64,000 nucleotides of DNA from Laribacter hongkongensis DSM 14985. GTDB taxonomy: Bacteria; Pseudomonadota; Gammaproteobacteria; Burkholderiales; Aquaspirillaceae. Of the stretch, positions 1 through 9,334 are shown one piece after another. The stretch lies in NCBI RefSeq assembly GCF_000423285.1, contig NZ_AUHR01000002.1:232129-296128 (forward strand), in the 5' to 3' direction. The position numbers and the translations under genes were made by a program. Position 1 is the first letter of the stretch. Each line of letters starts with the position of its first letter. The notes beneath the pieces are model-generated. The model worked only from the letters and a program-made list of their open reading frames with translations. It ran no database searches and was not told the origin of the DNA.

Positions 1-324
1 CAGCAGGGTATCCGCGGGCTGGCATCCGGCCAGGCTGACCTGGAGCCGGAGGTTTTCCAGCACGGTCAGGTCATCCTTGAGTGCCGCCTGCGGTCCCAGC
101 CAGCCCAGGGTCTGGCGGTGCCGGGCATCCAGCGGCCGGTCATCGCGCAGGATGGTGCCGGCATCCGGCCGGGCAAACCCGGCCAGAAGGCGCAGCAGGC
201 TGGTTTTGCCGCAGCCGTTGTCACCGCGTACATGCAGGACTTCGCCGGCACCGACCCGGAACGACAGGTCGGAAAACAGCGTGCGCGAGCCTTTGCGACA
301 CGTGAGATGCTGAATGGCAAGCAT
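1..324 (-). CDS. ccmA: Heme exporter ATP-binding protein CcmA, 3' part beyond window
   Basis: ATP-binding subunit of the CcmAB(CD) ABC system that drives transfer of heme to CcmE during cytochrome c maturation at the inner membrane. About 108 codons are visible from the ATG at 324. The N-terminus reads MLAIQHLTCRKGSRTLF, followed by a Walker A motif GDNGCGKTS near residues 35-43 and the sequence GWLGPQAALKDDLTVLENL typical of CcmA. The C-terminal half, with the signature and Walker B motifs, lies left of base 1. It follows napC, the order known from the E. coli nap-ccm locus, but a strong terminator and a possible promoter lie between the two genes. Identification is firm for an ABC ATPase and likely for CcmA. 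Confidence 0.87.
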   Translation of the reverse strand, partial: MLAIQHLTCRKGSRTLFSDLSFRVGAGEVLHVRGDNGCGKTSLLRLLAGFARPDAGTILRDDRPLDARHRQTLGWLGPQAALKDDLTVLENLRLQVSLAGCQPADTLL

Positions 325-417
325 TGGACATCCAAGGCTGTGGAAGTCAGGATTATCGCAAAAGCCGCCAGGGTGTGAATCATCCACTAGGATTAGTGCG
401 GATTCTTCATGTTTTAT

Positions 418-459
418 GTCAAATAAAAAACCGCCGGCAGACGAACCTGCCGGCGGTTT
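418..459 (-). terminator. Intrinsic terminator after napC
   Basis: A 13-bp perfect stem (428-440 with 447-459, loop ACGAAC) is followed on the minus strand by TTTTTTATTT. It should end the nap transcript before ccmA. Directly after the T-run, minus-strand TTGACA (422-417) with ACTAAT (397-392, 19-nt spacer) could be a promoter for ccmA. A CACTA-GGAT-TAGTG inverted repeat lies at 385-398. Confidence 0.85.
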
Positions 460-477
460 GTGCCTGGTCAAGGCCGG

Positions 478-1104
478 TTACGGTTTGGCCAGCTCCGGGT
501 GGATGTTGGCGCCGGTGGCGTTGTTGGCGCCAATGCCCTGATCCACCGGCGGCATGCGGTGGGCAATGCCCTTGTGGCAGTCGATGCAGGTCTGGCCGGC
601 GGCCTGGGCCTCCTCGTGCTTGAGGGACGAACGGGTGCCCTGCACACTGGTATCCATGTACTGGAAGTTGTGGCAGTTGCGGCACTCGCGCGAATCCGAC
701 GCCTTCATGCGGGCCCATTCGTTCTGGGCCAGTCGCTGGCGGTTGGCGGCGAACTTTTCCGGCGTGTCGATGCTGCCGGTGATCTTGCCCCAGACTTCCT
801 TGGAAGCCTGCACCTTGCGGATCATCTTGTGCACGAAATCCTTGGGCACGTGACAGTCCGGGCAGGTGGCGCGAACGCCCGAGCGGTTGTTGTAGTGGAT
901 GGTCTGCTTGTATTCCTCGTAGACGTTGTTCTTCATCTCGTGGCACGAAATGCAGAACGATTCCTGGTTGGTGGCTTCCATGGCGGTGTTGAAGGCGCCC
1001 CAGAAGACGATACCGGCCACGAACAGTCCCGCCACCGTCCACGGGCCGGTACGCTTGAACCACGCCCAGAGGCGGGCCAGGCGGGAGGGTTTTTGATCAG
1101 TCAT
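478..1104 (-). CDS. napC: NapC, membrane-anchored tetraheme cytochrome c
   Basis: Quinol dehydrogenase that passes electrons from the membrane quinol pool to the periplasmic NapAB nitrate reductase. The 208-residue protein has one N-terminal membrane anchor (about residues 20-40, TVAGLFVAGIVFWGAF) and four heme motifs: CISCH, CPDCH, CRNCH and CIDCH. This length and layout are those of the NapC/NirT family. I chose the ATG at 1104 (MTDQKPS) because the in-frame extension upstream is not hydrophobic and overlaps napB. It is the last gene of the nap operon, 23 nt after napB, and is followed by a terminator. All heme ligands needed for four c-type hemes are visible. Confidence 0.95.
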   Translation of the reverse strand: MTDQKPSRLARLWAWFKRTGPWTVAGLFVAGIVFWGAFNTAMEATNQESFCISCHEMKNNVYEEYKQTIHYNNRSGVRATCPDCHVPKDFVHKMIRKVQASKEVWGKITGSIDTPEKFAANRQRLAQNEWARMKASDSRECRNCHNFQYMDTSVQGTRSSLKHEEAQAAGQTCIDCHKGIAHRMPPVDQGIGANNATGANIHPELAKP

Positions 1105-1127
1105 GATGACTCCTGTCTGCTGCCGGA

Positions 1128-1568
1128 CTATTTGCGCGTACTGGACTGGTAGGCGTTGTTGACCAGCGGCCTGGCGTCCACCTGCGGCACGTGGCACTGG
1201 GTGCAGAAGTAGCGCGACGGCGACAGGTTGGACAGCTCCTGGCCGGTCCGGGTCTTGAAGTGCGACGGCGGTACGCGGGTGGTGTTCATTTCCACGTAGC
1301 GGGCAGCCGAGTGGCAGTCCATGCACTTGTTGAAGTTGGTGCTGATCTCGTACTTCGACACGTCGTGCGGAATCAGTGGCGGCTGCTGCACGTAGTCACG
1401 CACGATGCGCTTGGAGTCCTTGATCGGCTTGTACATGTCGGTCGCGCTGTGACCCAGGGCAGCCTGGCCTTCCAGCGGGGCATTGTCGGCAGCCTGGGCC
1501 AGATAGCTGCCCGGTGCCGCAAGGGCGCTGACCAGGGCAAGCAGTGCCAGACGGGAAGCGGTTTTCAC
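1128..1568 (-). CDS. napB: NapB, diheme cytochrome c subunit of nitrate reductase
   Basis: Small periplasmic electron-transfer subunit that receives electrons from NapC and passes them to the Fe-S cluster of NapA. The 146-residue protein starts with a Sec signal peptide ([26 protein letters not shown], cleavage probably after AQA). It carries two heme motifs, CMDCH and CTQCH, separated by about 40 residues as usual for NapB. Its start overlaps the end of napH by 4 nt, which suggests translational coupling. Nothing looks degraded. Confidence 0.95.
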   Translation of the reverse strand: MKTASRLALLALVSALAAPGSYLAQAADNAPLEGQAALGHSATDMYKPIKDSKRIVRDYVQQPPLIPHDVSKYEISTNFNKCMDCHSAARYVEMNTTRVPPSHFKTRTGQELSNLSPSRYFCTQCHVPQVDARPLVNNAYQSSTRK

Positions 1569-2416
1569 GATTCTTCACTCCTCTTGTCGAAACGGTGGCT
1601 GAAGCGGAACACGTCCTGCGCGCACACATCGATGCAGCGGCCGCAGTTGGTGCAGTCTCCGTTCAGGATGACGGGAGAGCTCTGCGCGTCGCCCTTGAGG
1701 GCAGGCTTGATCACCTGCGGCTCCGGGCAGACCGCAAAGCAGTCCATGCAGTCATCGCAGCGGGCGCGGGCAGGGGCACTGACCCGGAGCAGCGAGGCAC
1801 GGCCGATCAGGCCGTACGCCGCGCCCATCGGGCACACGTGTCCGCACCAGCCGCGCTGGGCGATGACGAGGTCGTAGATGAAAACGGCGAGGACCAGCAC
1901 AAGGCCGATGCCGGCGCCGAACAGGATTTCGCGGTGCAAGAGCGAAACCGGGTTGACGAGTTCCCACACCATCGAGCCGCTGAAGGCCGAAGCCAGCAGC
2001 ACGGCGGCCAAGAGCCAGCGGCGCAGGCTCCTGGGGGGCATGCGCCCGCCCTTGAGCCCGAGCCGGCGGCGCGACCAGCCCGCGCAGTCGGTGACGAGGT
2101 TGACCGGACACACCCACGAGCAGAACACCCGGCCGCCGGCCACCAGATAGAAACCAGCCACGATGACGGCGCCCAGCAGGGCCGTCAGTTGCGGCAGGTG
2201 TCCGGCAGCCAGTGACTGGGCCAGCACGAAGGGATCGGTCAGCGGCACGGTGTCGAGCACGCGGCTGGCGGTCAGGTTGCCTTTCAGCACCCAGACGCCA
2301 CCCAGCCAGCCGGCAAGCGCGCCGGAGCCGGCAAAGAGGCCGAGCACCGACAGCTGCGACAGGCGGCGCAGGATCAGCCAGCGATGCCGCTGCCAGAACG
2401 AACGCTTGGGCGTCAT
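1565..2416 (-). CDS. napH: NapH, membrane ferredoxin-type quinol oxidase subunit
   Basis: Inner-membrane Fe-S protein which, with NapG, forms a second quinol-oxidising route to NapAB. The 283 residues include about four hydrophobic segments (for example [19 protein letters not shown] and [20 protein letters not shown]). CxxxCP motifs (CSWVCP, CGHVCP) follow, then two C-terminal 4Fe-4S ferredoxin motifs: [12 protein letters not shown] and [11 protein letters not shown]. It overlaps napG and napB by 4 nt on either side. Presence of both NapGH and NapC means two electron-entry modules are encoded. Confidence 0.94.
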   Translation of the reverse strand: MTPKRSFWQRHRWLILRRLSQLSVLGLFAGSGALAGWLGGVWVLKGNLTASRVLDTVPLTDPFVLAQSLAAGHLPQLTALLGAVIVAGFYLVAGGRVFCSWVCPVNLVTDCAGWSRRRLGLKGGRMPPRSLRRWLLAAVLLASAFSGSMVWELVNPVSLLHREILFGAGIGLVLVLAVFIYDLVIAQRGWCGHVCPMGAAYGLIGRASLLRVSAPARARCDDCMDCFAVCPEPQVIKPALKGDAQSSPVILNGDCTNCGRCIDVCAQDVFRFSHRFDKRSEES

Positions 2417-3201
2417 GGCTGTTCTCCTCCGGCCGGTGCTTCAGGCTGGCGGACCGGCATCTGCACCAGATCGTCCCCCAGGAGCGACTTGCCCTGATTG
2501 CCGGCCTTTTCCTCCCACCCCAGACGGTAGTGGCTGCCGATCTTGCCCTTGGCGAGATGGACCGGTACCACCTTGATGGCGGCCTCTTCCAGCACGCAGG
2601 CGCTTTCGCACTTGCCGCAGCCGGTGCAGTAGTCCGAATGCACTGTCGGCAGCAGCATGCCGTGGCGGTCCGAGCGCGGGTTGTGCTGTTTTTCCAGCGT
2701 GATGGCCTTGTCGATGACCGGACACACGCGGTAGCAGACATCGCAACGCAGCCCCAGGAAGTTGAGGCAGGTTTCGTGGTCGATCAGCACTGCCAGCCCC
2801 ATGCGGGCCTGGTTGATGTCGGTGAGCGCGGGGTCGAGCGCACCGGTCGGGCAGGCCTTGACGCAAGGCACGTCAGGGCACATCTCGCACGGAATGTCGC
2901 GCGCACTGAACCACGGCGTGCCCACGCCCTTGCCCTCGCCCAGACGGGCGAGTTTCAGGGTGTCGTACGGGCAGTCACGCACACAGAGGCCGCAGCGCAC
3001 GCAGGCCGACAGGAAATCCGCCTCCGGCAGTGCGCCGGGCGGGCGCAGGGCCTCGGCCGGCCGCGCCTGCGCCGGGGTTGCCTGCGTGGCCAGTCCGGCA
3101 CCGATCATGCCGGCCGAACAGGCCACGCCCAGCGACCCGGACAGGAACACCCGGCGGGTGAGGCTCTGCGGGGCGTCAGACGGAGTGGGGGAGTTCTTCA
3201 T
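2413..3201 (-). CDS. napG: NapG, periplasmic ferredoxin-type protein
   Basis: Periplasmic protein with four 4Fe-4S clusters that partners NapH in menaquinol or ubiquinol oxidation for NapA. The 262-residue product has a twin-arginine signal ([17 protein letters not shown]). Cysteine clusters follow in order: [35 protein letters not shown] and [12 protein letters not shown]. Tat export fits a cofactor-loaded protein. It starts 16 nt downstream of napA and overlaps napH by 4 nt. Length and cluster count match the family. Confidence 0.94.
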   Translation of the reverse strand: MKNSPTPSDAPQSLTRRVFLSGSLGVACSAGMIGAGLATQATPAQARPAEALRPPGALPEADFLSACVRCGLCVRDCPYDTLKLARLGEGKGVGTPWFSARDIPCEMCPDVPCVKACPTGALDPALTDINQARMGLAVLIDHETCLNFLGLRCDVCYRVCPVIDKAITLEKQHNPRSDRHGMLLPTVHSDYCTGCGKCESACVLEEAAIKVVPVHLAKGKIGSHYRLGWEEKAGNQGKSLLGDDLVQMPVRQPEAPAGGEQP

Positions 3202-3217
3202 ACCCGGTTCTCTCGCC

Positions 3218-5737
3218 TCAGGCCCTGACGACCTTCACCGCGCACTTCTTGTAGTCGGTTTCCTTCGACAGCGGGCAGGTGGCGTCCAGCGTGAGCTTGT
3301 TGACCAGCCGGCCTTCGTCGAAGAACGGGATGAACACCAGACCCTGCGGCGGCTTGTTGCGGCCACGGGTTTCCAGCGTCAGGGTGATTTCGCCGCGACG
3401 GGAGATCACCTTGACCTGCTGGCCGCGCTTGAGGCCGCGCAGTTCGGCGTCAGCCGGGTGCATGAACACCTGCGCATCCGGCACGGCACGGTAGAGTTCC
3501 GGCACGCGGCGGGTCATCGAGCCGGTGTGCCAGTGCTCCAGCACGCGGCCGGTACACAGCCACATGTTGTATTCGCGGTCCGGCACTTCGGCGGCGGGCT
3601 CGAACGGCAGGGCGATGATGCGGGCGCGGCCGTCCTTCTGGCCGTAGAAGCGCACGCCTTCGCCTTTTTTCACGTACGGGTCGAAGCCCTCGCGGTAGCG
3701 CCACAGGGTTTCCTTGCCGTCCACCACCGGCCAGCGCAGGCCGCGGGCCTTGTGGTAGGTGTCGAACAGGGCCAGGTCGTGGCCGTGGCCGCGACCGAAG
3801 GCGGCGTACTCTTCAAACAGGCCTTTTTGCAGGTAGAAGCCGACATGCCTGGCTTCTTCGTTGTGGTAGGCCGTGCCGTGCTGGCGGGCCATGTCGTCAA
3901 GCTTGTACTTGTTGACCTGGCCGTTGGCGAACAGCACGTCGTAAAGGGTCTTGCCGCGGTATTCCGGCTTTTTGGCAATCAGCTCGGCCGGCCAGACTTC
4001 CTCGACCTTGAAGCGCTTGGAGAATTCCACTACCTGCCACAGGTCGCTCTTGGCCTCGCCCGGAGCATTGACCTGCTGGCGCCAGAACTGGGTGCGGCGC
4101 TCGGCGTTGCCGTAGGCGCCTTCCTTTTCCACCCACATGGCGGTCGGCAGGATCAGGTCGGCGGCCATGGCCGAAACGGTCGGGTACGGGTCGGAAACGA
4201 TGATGAAGGTTTCCGGATTGCGCCAGCCCGGATACATCTCTTCATTGATGTTGGGACCGGCCTGCATGTTGTTGTTGCACTGCTGCCAGTAGACCTTGAG
4301 CTTGCTGTCCTTCAGTGCGCGCTGCATGGCGACGGCGTGCAGGCCCATTTTCGGCGGGATGGTGCCGTCGGGCAGTTTCCAGATGTTTTCGGCAATCTTG
4401 CGGTGCTCGGGATTCATCACCACGAGGTCGGCTGGCAGGCGGTGGGCGAAGGTGCCCACTTCGCGGGCCGTGCCGCAGGCTGACGGCTGGCCGGTCAGCG
4501 AGAACGGTCCGCAGCCCGGGGTGGAAATCTTGCCGGTCAGCAGATGGATGTTGTAGACGAGGTTGTTGGCCCAGGTGCCGCGGGTGTGCTGGTTGAAGCC
4601 CATGGTCCAGAAGCTGACCACTTTCTTTTTCGGGTCGGCGTACAGCTCGGCCAGCCGCTTGAGGCGCTCGGCCGGCACACAGGACGTTCTGGCGGTGTAT
4701 TCGAGCGTGTAGGGCTTCACGAAAGCGGCAAACTGCTCGAAGGTGATCGGGTCCATCTTGCCCGAATCCGGGTTTTTGGCGGCCTTCTGCTTCGGGTGCG
4801 TGGGGCGCAGTCCGTAGCCGATGTCGGTTTCGCCCTTCATGAAGGCGCAGTGCTTCTGGATGAAGTCCTTGTTGACCGCACCGGTCTGAATGATGTGGTT
4901 GGCGATGTAGTTGAGGATGGCCAGGTCGGTCTGCGGGCCGAAGACCAGCTTGTTGTCGGCCAGCTCGAAGCTGCGGTGTTCGTAGGTCGACAGGACGTGC
5001 ACCTGGCAGTCCGGGTGGGTCAGGCGGCGGTCGGTGATGCGGCTCCACAGGATCGGGTGCATCTCGGCCATGTTCGAGCCCCACAGCACGAAGGCATCGG
5101 CTTTCTCGATGTCGTCGTAGCAGCCCATCGGCTCGTCCATGTTGAAGGTGCGCATGAAGCCGACCACGGCTGATGCCATGCAGTGGCGGGCATTCGGGTC
5201 GAGGTTGTTCGAGCGCAGGCCGGCCTTCATGAACTTGGCGGCCGCATAGCCTTCCCAGATGGTCCACTGGCCCGAGCCGAACATGGCCACGGCCTCAGGA
5301 CCGCCGGCCTTCATGGCGGTCTTGAATTTTTCTTCCATCACGTCGAAGGCCTGCTTCCAGGTGACGGGGGTGAATTCGCCGTTCTTGTCGAACTTGCCGT
5401 TCTTCATGCGCAAGAGCGGTTTGGTCAGGCGGTCCTCGCCGTACATGATCTTGGACAGGAAGTAGCCCTTGATGCAGTTGAGGCCGCGGTTGACCGGAGC
5501 GTCCGGATCACCTTGGGTGGCCACGACCCGGCCGCCCTTGGTACCGACCAGCACCGAACAGCCGGTGCCGCAGAAGCGGCAGGCAGCCTTGTCCCACTTG
5601 ATGTCGGCGCCGGCGGTGGCCGGATCGGTCGTGGCGGCCTGTGCCATGGAGGGCACCAGTGGCAGGTTGACTGCGGCAGCCGTGGCTGCGGCAGCGGCCG
5701 CATTGGCCTTGATGAAGTCGCGTCGGGTCAGGGTCAT
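3218..5737 (-). CDS. napA: NapA, catalytic subunit of periplasmic nitrate reductase
   Basis: Molybdenum bis-MGD enzyme reducing nitrate to nitrite in the periplasm. The 839-residue protein begins with a Tat signal, [14 protein letters not shown]. Next comes the 4Fe-4S binding segment [10 protein letters not shown] with the fourth Cys in GLNCIKGYF, and the conserved region around [12 protein letters not shown], where the Cys is the expected Mo ligand. The C-terminal molybdopterin dinucleotide-binding domain contains [16 protein letters not shown]. No selenocysteine codon replaces the active-site Cys. The start overlaps napD by 4 nt, so the NapD chaperone is made just before NapA. Confidence 0.97.
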   Translation of the reverse strand: MTLTRRDFIKANAAAAAATAAAVNLPLVPSMAQAATTDPATAGADIKWDKAACRFCGTGCSVLVGTKGGRVVATQGDPDAPVNRGLNCIKGYFLSKIMYGEDRLTKPLLRMKNGKFDKNGEFTPVTWKQAFDVMEEKFKTAMKAGGPEAVAMFGSGQWTIWEGYAAAKFMKAGLRSNNLDPNARHCMASAVVGFMRTFNMDEPMGCYDDIEKADAFVLWGSNMAEMHPILWSRITDRRLTHPDCQVHVLSTYEHRSFELADNKLVFGPQTDLAILNYIANHIIQTGAVNKDFIQKHCAFMKGETDIGYGLRPTHPKQKAAKNPDSGKMDPITFEQFAAFVKPYTLEYTARTSCVPAERLKRLAELYADPKKKVVSFWTMGFNQHTRGTWANNLVYNIHLLTGKISTPGCGPFSLTGQPSACGTAREVGTFAHRLPADLVVMNPEHRKIAENIWKLPDGTIPPKMGLHAVAMQRALKDSKLKVYWQQCNNNMQAGPNINEEMYPGWRNPETFIIVSDPYPTVSAMAADLILPTAMWVEKEGAYGNAERRTQFWRQQVNAPGEAKSDLWQVVEFSKRFKVEEVWPAELIAKKPEYRGKTLYDVLFANGQVNKYKLDDMARQHGTAYHNEEARHVGFYLQKGLFEEYAAFGRGHGHDLALFDTYHKARGLRWPVVDGKETLWRYREGFDPYVKKGEGVRFYGQKDGRARIIALPFEPAAEVPDREYNMWLCTGRVLEHWHTGSMTRRVPELYRAVPDAQVFMHPADAELRGLKRGQQVKVISRRGEITLTLETRGRNKPPQGLVFIPFFDEGRLVNKLTLDATCPLSKETDYKKCAVKVVRA

Positions 5738-6006
5738 GATTGCGTTTCCTTATTGAAAAGGCCCGGGATGTCGTCGCCGGCATCGTCGTAGGCGTACACC
5801 AGCGACACCGACAGCACGCTGTCGATGTCGTGCAGCGCAACGTAGGTGTCGGCAGCATCGCGCGAGCCTTCGCGGTCGATGGTGACGACCAGGTGGCCGT
5901 CTTCGCTGGCGGCATGGACTTCGACGCCTTCCATGGCTGCGAGGGCGGTCTGGACATGGCAGGACTGGTCGGGGCGGCAACGCACGACCACGCCGGAAAT
6001 ATTCAT
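5734..6006 (-). CDS. napD: NapD, NapA signal-peptide chaperone
   Basis: Cytoplasmic chaperone that binds the Tat signal of NapA and delays export until the cofactor is inserted. The 90-residue product starts [14 protein letters not shown] at the ATG ending at 6004; longer in-frame readings upstream are shadows of napF. The short ferredoxin-like fold pattern (GVVVR, then [17 protein letters not shown], then [10 protein letters not shown]) is typical of NapD. It overlaps napF and napA by 4 nt on each side. Confidence 0.92.
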   Translation of the reverse strand: MNISGVVVRCRPDQSCHVQTALAAMEGVEVHAASEDGHLVVTIDREGSRDAADTYVALHDIDSVLSVSLVYAYDDAGDDIPGLFNKETQS

Positions 6007-6506
6007 GCGGGGGACTCCTCGTCGGGACTGGGGGATTGCATGGACAGGGCCTGCACCGGACAGGCGCTGACGCAGTGACCGCAGCCGGTGCATGACGGCC
6101 CGTCCAGTACGGGCTGGCTGCGGCCGCCGGTTTGCAGGGCAAAGGAGATGGCGGCGGTGTCGCAGCTGTCGCTGCAACTGCGGCACACCACCTGGTTCAG
6201 CGCGAGGCAGTTGCCGGCAAAGACCGGACGCCAGGCAAGCCGTGCCTCCGGGGCGATGCCCAGGGCGGCAGTGGTGCAGGCCCGCTGGCAGGCGCCGCAG
6301 AAGGTACAGCCGGCCTGCCGCGTGTCCAGCGTCGGATAGCCGCCGTTGCCGGCAACGATCACCTGTTGCGGACATGCATTGCGGCAGTCCTCGCAGCGGG
6401 TGCAGCTGGCGAGGAATCCGGTCTCGTCGATGGCGCCGGGCGGGCGGATCTGCGGACGGTGATGGCGGCCGAACCGGCCGCGCAAAAGGTCAGCGCGCGA
6501 GAGCAT
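6003..6506 (-). CDS. napF: NapF, cytoplasmic ferredoxin-type protein
   Basis: First gene of the nap operon. NapF is a cytoplasmic Fe-S protein thought to help mature or reductively activate NapA. The 167 residues contain cysteine clusters CTRCEDCRNACP, CTFCGACQRAC, CRSCSDSCD and CTGCGHCVSACP; the third deviates from a standard ferredoxin motif. There is no signal peptide. The start at 6506 lacks a strong Shine-Dalgarno sequence. A putative promoter with an FNR-like box lies 30-75 nt upstream. Confidence 0.93.
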   Translation of the reverse strand: MLSRADLLRGRFGRHHRPQIRPPGAIDETGFLASCTRCEDCRNACPQQVIVAGNGGYPTLDTRQAGCTFCGACQRACTTAALGIAPEARLAWRPVFAGNCLALNQVVCRSCSDSCDTAAISFALQTGGRSQPVLDGPSCTGCGHCVSACPVQALSMQSPSPDEESPA

Positions 6507-6530
6507 GTCGGGCAGGCGTGGGTTGAAGAC

Positions 6531-6579
6531 AGGTGCGAGTCTAGAAATGCAGATGTGCTGAAAGATTGACGAAAGTCAT
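6531..6579 (-). promoter_or_regulatory. Putative nap promoter with FNR-like box
   Basis: On the minus strand TTGAC-GAAA-GTCAT (6579-6566) matches 8 of 10 defined positions of the FNR consensus TTGAT-N4-ATCAA. A -10-like TAGACT (6543-6538) lies so that a start site near 6531 would put the box centre at about -41.5, the class II activator position. This fits oxygen control of nap. Inferred from pattern only. Confidence 0.5.
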
Positions 6580-6598
6580 GATCAGCCGAGTGCTTGGC

Positions 6599-6623
6599 TT
6601 GACATCGGCTAATGGCCGATCAA
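6599..6623. promoter_or_regulatory. Imperfect inverted repeat between nap and narX
   Basis: Arms TTGACATCGGC and GGCCGATCAA surround a TAAT-like centre, giving near-dyad symmetry. It lies about 80 nt upstream of the predicted nap start site and upstream of narX. The spacing is too wide for a single FNR site. It may be a regulator-binding site for either gene. Confidence 0.35.
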
Positions 6624-6733
6624 TGCCTAATCCTTTTGGCGGAGAGGCGGTCTGCCGATCGGACGGGGCGGAGTGCGGTTTGCCGCCGGCAGGGGCGGAA
6701 ATGCTGCTGGCGTGAGGGTCTGGCCGGCCGGCA

Positions 6734-6742
6734 TGGCACAAT
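6734..6742 (+). promoter_or_regulatory. Putative extended -10 promoter of narX
   Basis: TGGCACAAT is an extended -10 element 26 nt before the narX start codon. No good -35 hexamer is seen. Weak support. Confidence 0.35.
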
Positions 6743-6767
6743 AGGGCCTTGTTCTGGCGGACCATTC

Positions 6768-8681
6768 ATGAAGCACATCATTTTTCCCGACGCCATGCCG
6801 TGGCAGCGCAGCCTGGCGACCAAGCTGATGCTGCTGTCGCTCTTGTGGCTGATGCTGGCAATGGTGTCGATCGGCTTCACCCTGCACCTGTCGTGGAAAC
6901 TGGAGGGCGGTGCGGCGGCCATCAATGATGCCGGCAGCCTGCGCAAGCGCACCTACCATCTGGCCTACCTGATCGCCAGTCATGCACCGGCGGCACGGAT
7001 CGAGCACGAGCGGCAGGATTTCCGCGTCACCCTCAACAACCTGCGCCAGGGTGATCCGGCCCGGCCGCTGTTCCTGCCCGACAATCCGGAAGTCCACCGG
7101 ATGGCTGCCCTGATCGACGCACGCTGGCAGAACGAGGTGCATCCCTATGTCCAGCGTGCCTTGCGTGGCGAGATTCAGCTGACGGCGGTGGATTTCGAGG
7201 ACGTGGTCAACGACATCAACCTGCTGGTACACCTGATCGAACTGGACAACGCCCGCAATACCACGCTGCTGCGCTTTTTCCAGACTTCGCTGATTGCCAT
7301 GGCGCTGATCGGCTGCGTCACCATGCTGTACCTTTTGTACCTGCTGGTGATCCAGCCGGTCCGCCAGCTGGGGGCCGGCATGCGCAAGCTGCACGACGGC
7401 GACCTGGGGGCGCGGGTGAAAGTGGCGAGCCGGGACGAGTTCGGTGTCCTGAGCGAGGGTTTCAACGAGATGGCGCGCCGTTTGCAGGACCTGTACTCCA
7501 ACCTGGAGGACAAGGTGCGCGAGAAAACCCTGTCGGTCGAGGAAAAGAACCGGCAGCTGACCGCGCTCTACCAGGTTACCAGTTTCCTGCATCGTCCGCA
7601 GACCCAGACACTCGACGAAATGGGCGAGGGTTTCCTGCAGCGGGTGATGGCGCTGGTCGGCGCTGATGCAGCCAGCCTGAAGTTTGTCGATGCCCAGCGC
7701 GGCAAGCTGGACCAGATCGTGTCGGTGGGATTGCCGGACAGCCTGAATGTGCATGAAACCTGTGTGTCGGTGGAGCAGTGTCCGTGCGGCGCCGCGTTGA
7801 AGCAGGCCTTGCCGGTGGCCGTGCAACTGAACGAAGTGTGTGCGGGCGACTGGCCGTGCCGGAACACGGGTTTTGCCAGCCTGGCGGTGTTCCATGTGCG
7901 TTATCACGGCCAGAACGTGGCGCTGCTGACGCTGCTGTTCCGGACGCCGCGCTCGGTGGCCGAGCCGGATGCCAACCTGATCGAAACACTGGCCAGCCAT
8001 CTGGGAACGGCGATTGAAAGCCGGCGGCTGGCCGAGCGCGAACGGCAGCTGGCCGTGGCCGAGGAGCGCAACCTGATGGCGCAGGGCCTGCACGACAGCA
8101 TTGCGCAGTCCCTGTCGTTCCTGAACCTGCAGGTGCAGATGCTGGAGTCGGCCCTGGAGGCCGGTGAATCCGAAGCGGCACAGGAAAACCTCGCCTTCAT
8201 CCGTGAAGGCGTGGCCGAGTGCTATGAGGATGTGCGCGAGCTGCTGCTGAATTTCCGCACGCGCATCAGCAAGGAAGAGTTTCCGGACGCCGTGCGGACG
8301 TTGCTGGCCCGCTTTGAGCAGCAGGCCCGCGTGCTGACCCATTTGCAGCTGGAGGGCGAGGGACTGCCGCTCAATCCCGAACAGCAGTTGCAGGTGATCT
8401 TCATCCTGCAGGAGGCCTTGTCGAACATCCGCAAGCATGCTGCCGCCGGCAAGGTGGAAGTGAATATCCGCAATGGCCAGGATTTCGAGATGGACATCGT
8501 GGATGACGGCTACGGCTTTGACCAGTCGGCCCTGGCGGCCCGCCAGGCCCGCCATGTCGGGTTGTCGATCATGCGGGAACGGGCCACCCGCATTGCCGCC
8601 ACGGTTGATATCATGTCGCGGCCCGGTGAAGGTACCCGGGTCAGTCTGGTCCTGCCGCACAAGGAGCGTGCCCTCGCATGA
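6768..8681 (+). CDS. narX: NarX-type nitrate/nitrite sensor histidine kinase
   Basis: Membrane sensor kinase for nitrate or nitrite. The 637 residues run: TM1 (about 19-40), a periplasmic domain beginning with the P-box-like NDAGSLRKRTYHL (about 53-65), TM2 (about 169-193), HAMP, and a GAF-like central module with a Cys cluster (CPCG near 338-341, then CAGDWPC) like that of NarX. A HisKA_3 box GLHDSIAQS with His at about 442 and an HATPase domain (DDGYGFD, GLSIMRERA) follow. The ATG at 6768 gives the expected short cytoplasmic N-terminus. It overlaps the regulator gene by 4 nt and is divergent from nap, its probable target. NarX or NarQ is possible; the Cys cluster favours NarX. Confidence 0.92.
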   Translation: MKHIIFPDAMPWQRSLATKLMLLSLLWLMLAMVSIGFTLHLSWKLEGGAAAINDAGSLRKRTYHLAYLIASHAPAARIEHERQDFRVTLNNLRQGDPARPLFLPDNPEVHRMAALIDARWQNEVHPYVQRALRGEIQLTAVDFEDVVNDINLLVHLIELDNARNTTLLRFFQTSLIAMALIGCVTMLYLLYLLVIQPVRQLGAGMRKLHDGDLGARVKVASRDEFGVLSEGFNEMARRLQDLYSNLEDKVREKTLSVEEKNRQLTALYQVTSFLHRPQTQTLDEMGEGFLQRVMALVGADAASLKFVDAQRGKLDQIVSVGLPDSLNVHETCVSVEQCPCGAALKQALPVAVQLNEVCAGDWPCRNTGFASLAVFHVRYHGQNVALLTLLFRTPRSVAEPDANLIETLASHLGTAIESRRLAERERQLAVAEERNLMAQGLHDSIAQSLSFLNLQVQMLESALEAGESEAAQENLAFIREGVAECYEDVRELLLNFRTRISKEEFPDAVRTLLARFEQQARVLTHLQLEGEGLPLNPEQQLQVIFILQEALSNIRKHAAAGKVEVNIRNGQDFEMDIVDDGYGFDQSALAARQARHVGLSIMRERATRIAATVDIMSRPGEGTRVSLVLPHKERALA

Positions 8682-9334
8682 GTCAACCCCTGAAGATTGT
8701 TTTGATCGACGACCACACGCTGTTCCGCAGCGGGCTGAAAGCGCTGCTGCAACGGCAGAGCGACTTTGCCGTGGTCGGTGAAGCGGCCGACGGGCTGGAG
8801 GGTGTCAAGCTGATCGAGCTGGTGGCGCCGGACGTGGTGCTGCTGGACCTCGACATGCCGCACATGAACGGCCGCGAGGCGCTGGCGCAGATCGTGGCCG
8901 TGCATCCCGAACTGGCGGTGCTGATGCTGACCGTGTCGGAGGACGGAGAGGATCTGGCCGAATGCATGCGTCTCGGAGCGCGGGGCTACCTGCTCAAGAA
9001 CATCAACGCCGAATTCCTGCTCAGCAGCATCCGCCGGGCGGTCACGGGGGACAGCGTGCTGTCGCCGGAAATGACCGCCAAGCTGGTGGCGCGCCTGCGC
9101 GACCCGCGGCCGGCGGCAAGCCGCCCTGATGTCGACAGCCTGACGCCGCGCGAGCGCGAAACCCTGCGTCATCTGGCGCGCGGGGCCAGCAACAAGGAAA
9201 TCGCCCGGTCGCTGGATCTGGCCGAAAGCACGGTCAAGGTGCATGTGCAGAACATCCTGCGCAAGCTCAACCTCTCCAGCCGGGTGCAGGCAGCCGTGTT
9301 TGCCGTGGAAAACGAACTGGACCGCGAATGCTGA
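8678..9334 (+). CDS. narL: NarL/NarP-type response regulator
   Basis: Partner of the upstream NarX-type kinase. The 218-residue protein has a receiver domain with phospho-acceptor Asp57 (VVLLDLDMPHMNG) and the conserved Lys in GYLLKNI. A C-terminal LuxR-type helix-turn-helix (LTPRERETLRHLARGASNKE, then STVKVHVQNILRKL) follows. It should bind NarL-type heptamers at anaerobic respiration promoters, including possibly nap. I cannot tell NarL from NarP by sequence alone. It overlaps narX by 4 nt and the next small gene by 7 nt. Confidence 0.9.
   Translation: MSQPLKIVLIDDHTLFRSGLKALLQRQSDFAVVGEAADGLEGVKLIELVAPDVVLLDLDMPHMNGREALAQIVAVHPELAVLMLTVSEDGEDLAECMRLGARGYLLKNINAEFLLSSIRRAVTGDSVLSPEMTAKLVARLRDPRPAASRPDVDSLTPRERETLRHLARGASNKEIARSLDLAESTVKVHVQNILRKLNLSSRVQAAVFAVENELDREC

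Noticed and set aside
1105..1326. N-terminal extension of napC up to an ATG at 1326
   Set aside because: The extra residues overlap napB, lack membrane or heme motifs, and the ATG at 1104 gives the normal NapC length.
3218..5737. Search for a selenocysteine codon in napA because selC is present
   Set aside because: The frame has no internal TGA and the active-site position is Cys.
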